64,000 nucleotides of DNA from Trichoplax adhaerens (GCF_000150275.1 NW_002060944.1:2580152-2644151), one strand, 5' to 3'. Shown: positions 1-12,776, counted from the stretch's first letter. The notes: generated from the sequence alone by a model not told the origin. Translations and numbers: made by a program.

Positions 1-400
1 TTTACGAACAATTTTGACAGTGAGTAACTAACTTTAATAGCTTATCATACAAGCGCTGTTACGTGCAAGCAGTTTTATACTGCACACTGTACAGTATAAC
101 AGGTGAACTTAATGGCGGTGGCATGCTTTTCTGCAATAGTTTTTACTATCGTAAAATAATCGCAACAATCCGATAATGTATTTCAAAGATTTTATGAAAG
201 AAGCATATAAATATGATAGTGACAGCATCTTTTTGATAAATGTGGAAAAAAAACGCACCATTTTGATATTACTTGAGTCCTTCAAAGATCAATCCGCTGA
301 TCCTAATGATGGCTCCAAAGCGACACGAACAGATTAAGAAGAAGGAATTTCACTCCTTGAGACGCATGCTTATAGAGGTTTTCTGGCACCAATAACTTGA
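1..400. other. Left-edge non-coding stretch
   Basis: I see no exon or long ORF here. The sequence is ordinary AT-rich DNA with isolated TACTGTAC-like words, leading into the dense pentamer array that follows. Confidence 0.5.
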
Positions 401-1690
401 TCTACAGTACTGTACTGTGCAGAAGGTGGACAGGCTAGTACTGTACACTGTACACTTACAGTACTGTACAGTACACGTTCAAAAATATGATTGAAATACA
501 GTAGAAAGACTACTGTATATTAGAGTATTACTGTACAGTACAGTACAGTATGACATGTACATTGTACAGTACAATGTACAGTACTGTGCAGTACAGGTCT
601 ACATATAGTACAGTACAGTACTGTACAATGAGTGTACATACTGTACTGTACTGTATACTTGAATTTAATATTAACAAAAAGAAATTAAGTGTTTAGGAAC
701 TCGTTGTCACTTGATCTTACTGTAGTATTATTAAAACTGGATATAGAAGTACTGTATATACAGTACTGTACTGTACATTAGTTCGGACGGGCGAGAACCT
801 GTATTTTGTAGTTGGTATATTCAAAGTTTTTACACACGATTGTACACCGTACAGTACTAGCAGGCACTAGTATTAGTCTTAGAAGTCCCTGCACTAATGG
901 CTCCGATCGGACAGCAAAGTCAGAAATTGTACAGTACTGTAATACCAGCATTGACGTCTATTTGATGAAGTACAGTACTTCACTAGAAGAAGGTACTGTA
1001 CACTACTACCGTACACTACTGTACTGTACACTGTACAGTACTGTACTGTACATTGTACAAACTCTCCAAGCCCGAGAACCTGTAATTTGTAATTGGCAAA
1101 GTTTTTACTCAAAACCGTACAGTACACTGTACTGTATTGTACAGGTCAGTACTGTACTGTACTGTTGTGTACTGTACTGTACAGTATTACTATCTAGAGT
1201 TAACACTAACAACTGTATTGAAAGTTCGTGCTACTCTCACTTAGCATACAGTACAGTACTGTACACGGTACACGATATAAAGTTACTGAACCTCTGACAG
1301 GTCTACACGGTACGGTATAAAGTTACTGAACCTCTGTTAAATGAGCACATTATCGTAAACCGTCAGTAAAGCGACGGGAGTTTGCACTAGTTGTATCGAA
1401 AAGGGGCGGCTTATACTGTATACGTACGCCGTTCACACTTACAACGCATTATACTGTACAGTACAGTACTGTACAGTAATAACAAGTTTGCATAACAGTG
1501 AATTGCATATACTGTACACTGTACACTGTACACTGTACAGTAGTACTGTATTGCATCGTACAATCTAACAAATAAAGCGTAGTACAGTACAGTACAGTAC
1601 TGTACATGTACTGTACAGTACAGTACAGTACAGTATAATAATTTACAATACTACAGTACACTATACTGTACACTGTACTGTACAGTACAG
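400..1690. repeat. GTACW pentamer array upstream of AK8
   Basis: Long stretches consist of GTAC separated by a single A or T (GTACAGTACTGTAC and so on), with variant spacers ACT, AGT, AT and AAT. The densest blocks are about 406-660, 842-1270 and 1452-1690. GTAC is its own reverse complement, so both strands read as the same family and many sub-blocks are perfect palindromes. The array stops about 90 bases before the AK8 start codon. Its translations are open in several frames and give meaningless Tyr/Cys/Thr/Val/Gln-rich ORFs, which I do not count as genes. Unique sequence at 1270-1440 interrupts it and carries a dispersed repeat. Confidence 0.9.
1334..1396 (+). repeat. Dispersed repeat, copy A
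   Basis: About 60 bases match, almost without mismatch, the reverse complement of 12319-12382. A CCGTC/GACGG inverted pair lies inside. Just upstream, a block of about 20 bases (TATAAAGTTACTGAACCTCT) is directly repeated near 1276 and 1316. Confidence 0.75.
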
Positions 1691-1776
1691 ACTGTAATAC
1701 ACCATCTCTAAATTGTAGCAGTTGTACTGTAATTATCCATTACTTAGCAACCATTTCAAATACTTTCCTTGTCAAT

Positions 1777-4700
1777 ATGGATGCGACTAAGAGGCCATTG
1801 CAAATTCCTCCAGGTTTCTCAACCTACGCTGAAAAACATGGCATTTTTCAACTTCTTGAAGTAAAGATATGGCTAATTAAAATTCTATAGAATCTTGCTG
1901 TTAATTATCGTTTCATGAAAACTATTAGCATTTTGCATCTTGTGCAAGTACTGAATGCCAGCAGTGCACTATAATGTTAGTATTTGGGAAATATGCGCAT
2001 ATTAATTTTCACTAACTTGAGTTAAACGTTTATTTCAGCGATTACTCCAGAAGATTATTATTACACAACCTGATGATCCGTTAGCCTTTATGACAGATTT
2101 CTTGAAACAGGATAACGACGATGGTAATTTATCATTTGTAGAAACGTGCGCTAGTAGCTTATTTACTGTACACTAGTATACCGTAAGCTAACAGACACAA
2201 TATCAAGCGGCAGCCTTCGCAATTGTATAAACAAAGTAAATTTGTTACGAATGCTACGACTATAGATCATATTGACAGTAAATGATAGAAGTATTTCAGC
2301 TTTTAACGATAACTCCTATATCAGTATTTAAGGATTTCGATTAAGTAGCAATGTTACTGTGCAATTATATGTCGCTATCTTTCATATCCAGAAGGCTGAC
2401 ATTATGATTGTACGCTAATTTACATACCTTATAACGTCACTTGGCTGTTCTTGACTTAAGTTAGTCTATTTTGTCTATGGTCTTTGTCAGCGTCTCTACA
2501 ATCAGTATATACTATGAACGATTTTACTTTTATCACCTTGTTCTATATAATCGTCAACAATTTCCACTTTATAGTCCACAAGATTGTAGTGCAAGGTCCA
2601 CCTGTGTCCGGAAAGCGGCAAATTGTGAGTATTATACTTGTATAGTATTTCATAAATGATCAAATCTAACAGGATTATTATGCAATTATATAATCTTGCT
2701 CTAGAGTAAAATGATAGTCCAAAAATTTGGAGTTGTTCATGTTACACTACAGAAATTATTCTATGACTCAACACTGTCCGAAGCTAAAAAGGTTGTATAA
2801 TGAATGGTAAATACAGCATTTACTCTTATTGCTTGAAGTTCTAAACTTTACTTTATAAATTGAAAGGCCATCGAATATTTGCATGAAAACCAGGTAATTC
2901 TAAGATACGACTACATCTGATACTATTACTCTAATAAACTTAAAGTAATTATAAATTGTGTTATATTATTTAACTACCTTCTTAGCACATTCCATCCAAT
3001 ATTCTCGTTCCAATACTAGAGGATCGATTACGAATGCTCGATTGTCAGAATAAGGCAAGCTTCTATTTATTAAAATATCGGGTAAATAAATAGACTGATA
3101 TTAATTATGATAAAAAATAAAATTTCGTTTTATCGCTAGGGATGGCTTCTTGAAGGATTTCCACAAAATAGGGAACAGGTTGAGCCGCTACCATAAGAAT
3201 TATTAGAAATAGTTTATTTACTTTACCACTAATTTGAGGTGATACTATTTGTAGGCTCTCGCGATGCAAGTAGCTGGAATAATGCCTAAACATTTTGGTA
3301 ATTTAGTTTTTATTAGGCATTTATTGATGTTATGGCGTTCTGCTGCTTAACATGTAAAATAAATAGTTCTCGTTATAACTTTTAAATTTGACTGTTTCAG
3401 TCTTACTGGATGCGCCAGATGCTGTATTAGTAGAGCGTTGTCTTGGCAAGCGAATTGATCCCATAACTGGAGGTTTGAGTACTAAATTATTACTTTTATA
3501 ATAATATTTAGCTGCGCTTATGGAAGCCAGTACTTTACTGATATCTGTAACGTATTACTTTGTCTAGATGTTTACCATATCTTATTCTACCCACCTGATG
3601 ATGCCCTCGTGGCAGATCGACTGGAGCAGCAACAAAACTATAACACTGATGATGTTTCAAGTCGATTAGCTATTTTTCAAAGGTACAACTAACATCATTC
3701 CTGAATAGGTTGCTAGAGTATCAAAATTCGAAAATCAATTTAACTGTGACCATACTAATTTATATTTTAGGCATATCGATGGTATCATTGAATGCTATAA
3801 CAAGGTATCTAAAAAGATCAATGCCGATCAACCGATTGGTGATGTATTCGCCCAAGGTAATGTTCACCAAAAATACCACTGTAAATATTTTCGTTAAAGC
3901 AAGATCTTTATTAATATTATAAAATTTTTTCAATAGTTCTTAGTTTTCTATGTACCAAATCGAAGTCAAATTCACCATTTACGCCTCGTGTTGTTTTGTT
4001 GGGACCTACTGGTAGTGGAAAAAGTACTCAAGCTGATTTACTATCTAAGAAATATCAGTTGATTAATGGTAATTTTTTAGCATATATTTTGATAAAGAAA
4101 AGGCACTTTGGCTAATAGGAATTTGCAATCTAAAAAAATTTATCTATGTACTATTGCAGTATGTGTCGATTCTTTGGTTAAAGAAGCTATTGTTAAACAG
4201 TCTAAAGCTGGAAATGGAATTAAGCTTTATCTCGATCGTGGTGTCGCAGGTAGAAATTATCTTAGTGTTGAGTTATGAAATTCATAAAGTAATTGGGCTC
4301 GAAAAACCGTTGTATTATAAGTAGACAGCCATTGCACTGGTAATAAGCTTATATCTGTTTTATTTTTACTTTTATAGCTCCTGATGCACTAATGTTCCAA
4401 TTAGTAAAAGAACGCTTATGCCAATTAGATTGTATAAAAAAGGGTTGGGTTCTTCATGGCTACCCGCGAACAAGAGAACAGGCCGTAAGGATGGCAGAAA
4501 TAGGCCTGGAGCCGAATAGGTTATTAGTATGTTTAATTGATTAACTTTCAATGAATGATATAAAAACTCATCAATTTATTTCATTTTTGCTCCTACTACT
4601 GCTAGAGTCTTTGCCTTAGATATTCCCACTGATTCAATATTAGAACGATTATCCCTTCGCGGCACCGATCCAATAACAGGCGCAAGGTACGATTATGCAG

Positions 4701-5430
4701 TGAAAATTGCAGTGGGCGTATGCTTATATCTAGTACTCGTTGCTAATGTTACTTTAACTTCAAAAACATAAGATTAAAGATATTTTTCTGCTTCTATAAA
4801 TATTCTCATACAGGTATCATATGCATTATAATCCACCAAGGACTAATGAAATTGCTAGTCGTTTGAGAACTGTAAGTTTGTTATTATTATTGATCAATTC
4901 CTTATAATCTTTCTATATACAGCACCTCTTCGACTAGTAGAAACCTTGCAAATATGTGCAGTACAGCATAAGCAAAAAGAGAACAATACAGCACATATAA
5001 GATTTGCAGGAGAATTAATTCAGTATTGCGTACAATTGAAAGCAAATATCAGAAGATTCATTAATAGCGTAGAATGTAAACCTGTATGAATCAAGTACCA
5101 TACACACGTAATTACAAACCACTACAGATCCTAATCAGATATGTCGTATATAAGTGAACTGGAAAAATGCTTGAGGGCAGCTTTCAAGTATTTAACAACT
5201 TTGAAACCTTAACATGATTACTTTTTCTTAACTTAAAGCACCCGGATGATACCGAAGACGCGATTATGAAGCGTTTAAGTGCATATCAAATATTTATAGA
5301 CGATATTTGCGAATTTTATGGTAATACAATCAAACATATCAACGCCGATCAAGATCCTCATACAATCTTCGAAAGCCTTGAAGCTGGAATTGTGTCTCCG
5401 CTTCCAGTTAGACCAGATACGCCGTTTTAG
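1777..5430 (+). CDS. AK8: Adenylate kinase 8, axonemal
   Basis: Seventeen exons give 492 residues, close to human AK8 (479): 1777-1860, 2039-2123, 2575-2624, 2705-2791, 2867-2893, 2986-3081, 3140-3178, 3255-3297, 3401-3472, 3568-3682, 3771-3856, 3937-4068, 4160-4249, 4378-4519, 4606-4686, 4814-4871, 5239-5430. The N-terminus [13 protein letters not shown] and the two-domain layout match the family. AK8 is a nucleoside monophosphate kinase that transfers phosphate from ATP to AMP-type acceptors in motile cilia. Domain 1 carries GPPVSGKR near residue 63, where Arg follows the Walker Lys, and GKRIDPITG. Domain 2 has a perfect Walker [10 protein letters not shown], near residue 283, followed by [10 protein letters not shown] and [12 protein letters not shown]. 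Exon 5 is only 27 bases. All exon phases agree. A GTACW array ends just upstream. The identification is firm; exons 4 and 6 are the least certain in their exact borders. Confidence 0.95.
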
Positions 5431-6724
5431 ATGCAATCTACAATGACTTATCTATGGTTACTAGAACTTTAAATCAGTATGTGTTATATGTATATCAATA
5501 ATTGAATTAATTATAAGTTAGTTATTGTAATGATTTGAGTGTAATATAATACCTATCTACTTCAGTTCTGACTATGTATCGCATCTTTATAAATGTTTCT
5601 TATCAAGTATAGATTTACAGCTTTTCACTGTCGTAAATTGCTATCTTGTAGGGAGTCTGTAGAGAATACTTCTTCAGCTAACTTCACAATGTCTTATTAT
5701 CATTTTTTAATTCCTATGTGCATGATTGAATTTATTGTAACTACAAATGCTTAATAGTAAGTTAAAGGTACAATGTAGACAAAAATATATTAAATTGCGT
5801 TGGATCTTAAATTATTGATTTATACTGTATTATTTTTACTTATTCTGATGAATAAATGTTTTCTTCAATTTTATTTTGACGGTATCTGTCCTTTAATGTT
5901 ACATGTACAGTATGCTGTAAATTTTACACCGCAGCTCAGGTGTTAACTTGGTTTCATCTCATATTATCTATTTTGATAAAATGCTTGAAGAAATTGAAAA
6001 AGGATTAATACTAGTCTATACGATAAATTGATATTAACCATAGGATGATGCACTCACATATCGCAATATATATGCTATTAAACAGCCAGTCCTCCTGATA
6101 TTTAAAACCATTGATACAACTACTGTAATTTTTCTTTCCTTTCTTGAAGGTAAATATTTGCTTGATGTTTAGATGTAAGAAACTAGTAATTGACTTTGTG
6201 AAATAAATCAATTTTAATAAAGTTTTAGGAAATTAGATGTTGCTTGTAAATTTAGACTATCACGATACGGGCTATGATGGCAACAACTCAATTATACTCA
6301 ATTATGTTCAAAGAAATTCTGCTTCTACGGCAATACGACTATAAGTATACGCAGTAAAATATAATACCATTATGATGTAATTACGAATACTCGAAATACG
6401 ATATTTTCCCAGCTTATTCCTTAACAGGCCTGATTTTAATATTTTCGAGTCAAGTAGATTTTAATTTATACAGTATGTGATCAATGGGGTGTACATAGAT
6501 AGCACGAGTATGACATTCACAGGTATTAGAAAAAATTCATGTTTAAGCTAGTGCAATGATTTAGTTACTTCTATTATGATTAAATCGTTTTTAAATACGA
6601 GATATGTAATATATACCATATACCATAGTTAACTGTCGCATTAAGATACTAATACTAAAATGAAAGAATATAAAATAGCAAACAGGAAACAACGCTTGAT
6701 AGATTAAAATTATGTCCCACATAG
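5431..6724. other. Convergent 3' intergenic region
   Basis: This lies between the 3' ends of AK8 (+) and the 415-residue gene (-). It holds AT-rich presumed 3' untranslated sequence with an AATAAA near 5850. I see no credible exon; the 66-codon minus ORF at 6011-6211 looks like chance. Confidence 0.5.
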
Positions 6725-8139
6725 TTAAACGTGCACTGGCAATTCAAGGACAATTGTACATAAAACTTGCTCGCCATTTTCATTTAAAGCTGTGAAATTA
6801 ATAGGTTGCGTTGCTGAGCCAGTTTGTAGGCAATCTTCCAACTTCGAATAGATTTTTGGATATGAATCCTTAAAGTTGATATAGTGATCTGTTAATACAT
6901 GGAGAGTATGTTGTAAAAACTGCTGCTTAAAATCCGTGGTAATTCCGCTACTTTTTTTCAGGTCATACATAGATACAACAACATGATCATGATGCAAGTT
7001 ATCATGATCATTACAATCTGTTAGCGAAGGCGGATCCAAAGTAGCAGATGGCGTCAATAAAGTAGGATATAAACGGAGTTGAACACATGTTTTATATGAT
7101 TTACTATATGCATTACCAGTAATAATGCGTAGAGAGTTTTTACTTTGCCTTTTCTCTAAAGGGGCAACAACAGTAACACATAATAAATATTCCTCTATTG
7201 GATTGTATTGATCGCACATCGAAACCAATATAGATGCTTTAGATACGTGTCCAGCGGATTTTAGTAATGTCGTTTTATCAGCGTAACTAGGAGTATACGA
7301 TAATTTTTTTAGGTCGTCGACATGAAATTCTTTGGCTATTTCTAGTGAAGGTAAGACTAATAATAAACATCCCCGTCCATACAGTTTATACTTATCCATA
7401 GCTAATTTAGACAACCATAGACTTGTTTCTTGATGTTGAATGCACATTACGACAATGTTATGGATGCATTCTTTGATAGAAGCCACAACTTCAGACAGTT
7501 TCTGTTGCTGACTGTGGTTATCATCAGTGCAATCACTGATATCTATTTGTAAATGGCGAGCTCGACTACTGATCATACAAACTGCCTTATCACCTTCTTG
7601 ATGCGATTGTTTCCTAATGGAAATGTCAGCTCTACCTTTAGCATCTACCAGGCTTACTGAATCGCTTAGGATATTTTCATCGTCAGCGAGATTTCCATCA
7701 CTGTTACGTGATGATACAGAGTGATTACTTAGGTAAGAATCGTTAGATCCAATGCGATGGCGTGTACAATCTTGATTGTCATTCGTATGAAAGTCTGATG
7801 ATTCGCCGGTGTCATGGACATAAATATAGTCGGTATTATTGTAATCTACCAATGTGACTGTTGACATAGACTCTGAAGTCGCATCAGCTTGGTGTCTTTA
7901 ATATATAATAATATATAAATAGCAATTTTTCTATAAGCTAAAATTTACGTGCTAAGCCAGCGAAAACATTAAGACTAGATGATAAAACAAAATTCTGCTA
8001 AAAGAGCTCAATACACTGCAGTAACATATAAATAATAATTTATTTGGATAAAATAGACTTACATCTTGGTTGGATCTGTGGCAGATCCATCGTTGGCGTT
8101 ATAGGAGTCGGGAGATTTTCCTCCTGCTTTCGTTTTCAT
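6725..8139 (-). CDS. Unrecognised 415-residue protein
   Basis: Two coding exons on the minus strand, 8139-8063 and 7895-6725, join in frame through a GTAAGT donor and an AAAG acceptor, giving 415 residues from MKTKAGGKSPDSYN. The long exon is one uninterrupted 380-codon reading frame, far beyond chance here. The first 120 residues or so are Ser/Asp/Asn-rich and probably disordered. The rest looks folded, with patches such as ECIHNIVVMCIQHQ, CLLLVLPSLEIAKEF and YLLCVTVVAPLEKRQ, and a hydrophobic ending TIVLELPVHV. There is no signal peptide, membrane segment or zinc-finger pattern. I do not recognise the family and assign no function. A 5' non-coding exon is possible. Confidence 0.8.
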
Positions 8140-9696
8140 TATTGTATCGTTGTTGTTATCATCAATTTCTAAGAAACCAATTAAAGAGACTTGTTATATT
8201 CGAACATCACACCCTAAATTTTCATATGAATTGAAATATCTAACGAATATGGATGGTGTGATACATTCGTATATTTATCTTTGATGGGTATTAGCACAAT
8301 GATCAATTTAATACACAGTAAGGTGCATATAGATATAAATACTGAAAACTGTAGCAGTAGAAAAAATCGTTGTACTACAAAGGCGCATGGATATGATTGA
8401 ATTTTTTAAGCTCTCTTAATTTCGCAAGTCCTTTACAAGCTAATAAACATGTTCGTATCATGGTATGAATGAAGATAAGGCTAAAAAAATTTAGCACCTA
8501 CTTTTACTCATTGTAATATTCAAATATCACTCGTATTTCACACAATCTGATGAAAGCGTCATCTTTGCTTAAGCGTGGATTGAGCTCCTTTCGATGCAAT
8601 TTTTTAAGCGTAATGAGCTGGTGCATAATTTAAAGAATTAAAGCATTACGCGTATCTCATGTAGAAACTTAACCATTAGCTGTATACGATTAAAGTGACG
8701 CAAGTGTGGTTATGATTTTCTATTTTGTTCTTCTGGGATGGCAACGAAAACATCGAAGCTCAGTCTAATTAGCATTCGTACTTAATAATAAATAATTGAC
8801 TTCAGAGAATAGAAAACGATCTCGTTTCGCTTCTTGTAAAGAAGAGTCAAAGAATAGACCAACTATGTAAAAGTAAATAATAAGTAGGTTAGTAGTAACA
8901 GAGTTACTACAAATTACTACAGTAGTACTGTAATTTCTAGAAGTCCATGGTTAGTACACTCACGGACTCTTTAAGAGAATAGAAATTCCTGGTACCGTAA
9001 AGTACATTATTGTAAATCATTCATTAGTAAAAGTTAGAAGAAGAATTTTACTACGTTACTGTACAATGTATAAAATCATTGATTGTAATCTTGAAAGATT
9101 TTACCGGTAAAATACGCTTCCATTTGAGAAATATTTTAAACGACTTCCATCAAGTATTTTCTATGAGATTGATAGCTTTGATGTTAAATGATAAGAACGT
9201 TATTTACTTAAGACATTTTAATCGTTTGAGCTAGATTTGATATTACGTATTATGATACTACAGTACTGTATTTGTTTCGATAAAATATCCGCATAATAAA
9301 TTGAAAAGAATAAAAATTCATTGCAGCATTACGCAATTACTTGACTGCATTAATTAATTTTAGGAATGAGCTTATCAATTAATTTCACTACAGCACTTTG
9401 TATGCTTTCAACTCCAAGTACAGCATTTTAAAAATGGATAAACTGTACACAAGACATAATAGCAGTTTATGTTATTTACTCGCGGTTTAAACGAAAAAAC
9501 AATGCAAATGTAGATTTGATTGTTTATAGGAAACTAATCGTGAGCATTACATGCTCATGTTATTAGTTCTCAGCAATAAGTAATTTCGGGTTAGGTAATA
9601 GCGACTCGTAATTATTCGCTTTGACTATGTAAGAGACACTTTGGATCAACAGTATCTCTTTCACAGTCGATTCGATCTTTTTCTAATATTGATCAA
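8140..9696. other. Non-coding stretch
   Basis: Presumed promoter side of the 415-residue gene. I see no exon. A few isolated TACTGTA words occur near 8925 and 9255, but no array. Confidence 0.4.
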
Positions 9697-9897
9697 TTAG
9701 GTCTTACCTGTAGTTTGTTCATCTTCTTTCCTTTTTTCAGCATTGCCTTTAAAAAGAGCTTTTCCAACTAACATCGCTAAATATGCGATAACAATAACCG
9801 AAAGTGTACATAGAATTAATTGATCACATACGGAGTTGTACATAAAACTTTCCATGAACCAATTATGGCAAAAGTTAAATATTGAATTGATAAACAT
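9697..9897 (-). CDS. Possible small single-pass membrane protein or exon
   Basis: A 66-codon minus ORF starts MFINSIFNFCHNW, has one hydrophobic stretch (about residues 27-48, LILCTLSVIVIAYLAMLVGK) and then a charged tail with KRKEDEQ. A good splice donor (CAG/GTAAGA) falls just before the stop, so this may be a coding exon continuing at lower coordinates rather than a complete gene. I found no partner exon and recognise no family. It could be chance in AT-rich DNA. Confidence 0.25.
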   Translation of the reverse strand: MFINSIFNFCHNWFMESFMYNSVCDQLILCTLSVIVIAYLAMLVGKALFKGNAEKRKEDEQTTGKT

Positions 9898-12318
9898 GAT
9901 GAGTTTAATATACGAATATAATCACAGTGTAATAACAGAATTAATACTCTAAGAATACAGGGTTAAGAGTTAAGATTCGTTAATTCAAAGAGGAGATGAT
10001 GGACAATTGTGCAGTGAGCGACAAGTGTCATAAAATACAGTACTGTACTGCGATCAATACGGTAATTTAATGCAATTTTTAGACTCTGTTTGGAAATATG
10101 TTGAATGCCCAATTTTGTATCAAATGTTGAGAGCCTGAAAATGTAGAAGGCTTCATAAAAACGGAGATAATCTATGAAATGGTAATGGCGATCACATCAT
10201 TGCTAATCAAAATATCAGTAACAATGTTGTTCTGGAATTTTGGTTTCTGTCAACTTCTTGATGTTGTGGAGTAATTTACTGCCGATAGAGATTGCTACAT
10301 GAAGAGGTGTAGCTACAGGTTGCAAGCGAAGGTCTCGTAGTAGCGTAGGAAAGATTGTGATCTGGTGAAAAGCGAAGAGGTTATTCGATGATTTACTAAC
10401 TGTAAATAAATAATATTGCGAACTACCGCAATTCCCTAGGTTTGGCCCAAATACAGTACTTTCCGATATCCTGGAAAGTGCATATTTCCCGTAAAGTACT
10501 ACTTTAATTTCAATTTTCAACCGTGTAATTTAAAGACACCTACTGCGTTATCTATGACTGTGATATTTATTCAAAGATAATTACTGATTACAGTACTGCA
10601 CCACTGTAACTGCAAAGTGAAATTAATTAATTTTACCGATTCACGTCCATGTTATTTATGAAGCAAGCGTGGTTGCATTGTTAAATTTTTTCCTCAAGGT
10701 CTTAGATAAAGTACGGTACTATACTGTACTTAAATGCTATCGATTGATACAACGTTTAAATAAAATCCGTCAAAGTTTTACCATTTTATTCCATTTATGA
10801 ACACTAAATTGGAAAAGATCAGGCTATGCAGTACTGGGTTAAGGGTTACTGCACTGTATGTAGGTTGTACTGTGCGGTACACTGTACAACGAGGACTCTT
10901 AAGCCCCGACAATAGTATTGGCCTAATCCATTCTTCGATTTTACAAGTCTTGTTCTCCATTTCGTTTGCATGAAATGATATTTGCTGTTGATACAGTCAT
11001 CGTCAACAGTGAACAACTGAGATTTCAGATTCACAAACTCGTTTATAATATTCCAGGACTTTTCTTTCTTTAGAAATCCCTATTGCGAACAGTAATATTT
11101 TTAACAACTATGACCACGCTTGCTTGACTGTAGGCATATTCGGTAAAAGGGCAGTAGCTCTGCCGAGAGTGGAGTTAGTTGTAAGAAAATTTTTCATATT
11201 TCTTCACATTTCTATGCGGTGGAATATATTACAGTACAGTACAGTATATAGACTACGAGTGGATTGATGATTTCGTTCGCTTTGCTTACCTGATCAGATG
11301 CACATAGTTATTTTACGGAGAAACAAAGTTCAACTTACAATCTCCGGTATAGATTGATTTTACTTACATAACTTCTTGCTGTTCGTTCTAATCATGTCCC
11401 AAAAGTACCGCCGGAGTAGTTAAAATGATTCGTATCTACTTTTGGGTAATGATGGTGAAGAACAAAGTTATAACATACTTTATTGTAAGTCTTCAATTTT
11501 TTTACATCATTTTCTAGGTATAAAATGAATTTAATGTAAACAGCTATCCGTGATTGTAATCATAAATATACCGTAAACTTTCTGTAAGTTAAAATAGAAA
11601 TCGATGAGAACGTTCTAAAACTAACTGTGCATTCTTAAAATACTGCATACGGTATAGGGCATTAAATTTGCAGCGAATATTTTCTGCTAATACTTAACTT
11701 TGTACATTACCTTTTTTGATTTTTTGTTCTCTATAGTAATAAGATACTAACGTGTCAATTGAGTAAGCCTAAGAAGACCGTACTAAGCATGGTATCACCG
11801 ATATCGGAATCTCACGTTTTGAGATTTTGGGGCGCTATTTATGAAAGTAGTTAACACGTAGGAAACCAAAAATTTGATTTACTGTAGGATACCGGACTGC
11901 GCTTTAATTAATGAAATGCAGTAATACTGTACAGTACTGTACAGAACTACAGATACAATAACAAACTCTTCCATACTATATCTTGCTAGTGACGACCAGA
12001 TGACTAATGAATGTACTTGTATGTAATGTTAGTTGAAGTTGTGCGAACCATATTGGATCTTAACCTTGTTAAGGTAATTTAATTTTGGTTCGGATTTTAC
12101 TTTTACTTTTAACGTGTGACATCAATTACTTGCTTTACACTGCACGTATCATATCAATGTACAGTGCTGCAGTGTACGTACAAGGATACGGTGCTGTCGT
12201 ACGCATCTGTTGCTATACTGTAAGTGATCATCGAATAAGATGCTTATAAATGTCCATACGGTAGACCCTTCTCAGGAATAAAATGTGATTAAAATCGTTG
12301 GTGGTTATGTGCATTATA
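9898..12318. other. Gene-poor stretch with small GTAC-word clusters
   Basis: I see no supported exon. Short clusters of GTACW-type words occur near 10860-10890, 11230-11250 and 11925-11945. ORFs of 60-101 codons here lack convincing splice sites or composition. Confidence 0.4.
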
Positions 12319-12382
12319 CAATACTAGTGCAAACTCCCGTCGCTTTGCTGACGGTTTACGATAATGTGCTCATTTAACAGAT
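12319..12382 (-). repeat. Dispersed repeat, copy B (inverted)
   Basis: Reverse complement of the segment at 1334-1396, nearly identical over about 60 bases. The central part, CCCGTCGCTTTGCTGACGG, can form a short stem. A further shared block (GACCTGTCAG) lies at 12401-12410 and, inverted, near 1295. Confidence 0.75.
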
Positions 12383-12661
12383 AGTATTACCATTTGATAG
12401 ACCTGTCAGACAAACTCTGGGACAAGGAAACGAACAGTATAAGTCTATAAGTAACTACTGACTTAAATGCCCTTTTAGTAAACGTTAATCACACACAGCG
12501 AAGTACCGTAAAGATAGAACTTTTATTACATAGACACATCTACAACTTTTCACCATGCAACTAAACTCAAACGTTCCCGTTTATGTAGGAAGCATTTAAT
12601 TTGTAAATAAGGACAGTATTATTATTATATCTTACCAGGTGAGACATCTCGTCCAGAGAAG

Positions 12662-12776
12662 CGTTTGGGTCAAAGCCCTTTCGAAAACACGACGCCGGTC
12701 GCCCGATGTTCAAAATATAAATTTTTATATTGTGGGCGACCAGTATCGAATTTTGGAAAGGGCTTTAACCCAAACG
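12662..12776. repeat. Long imperfect hairpin (fold-back element)
   Basis: The left arm, beginning CGTTTGGGTCAAAGCCCTTT, and the right arm, ending AAAGGGCTTTAACCCAAACG, are complementary across roughly 55 bases, including an inner GGTCGCCC/GGGCGACC block, with an AT-rich loop near 12710-12730. Arms are GC-richer than the surroundings. The length suits a MITE-like fold-back or a structured RNA precursor. The 77-codon ORF across it is a by-product. Confidence 0.8.

Noticed and set aside
812-1297. 161-codon ORF and neighbouring ORFs at 894-1127 and 1449-1673
   Set aside because: They are read through the GTACW array, which has almost no stop codons in any frame; the Tyr/Cys/Thr/Val/Gln-rich products mirror the repeat, not a protein.
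400-1690. CRISPR-like or telomere-like array
   Set aside because: There are no fixed-length repeats with unique spacers and no telomeric hexamer; the genes are animal genes with introns.
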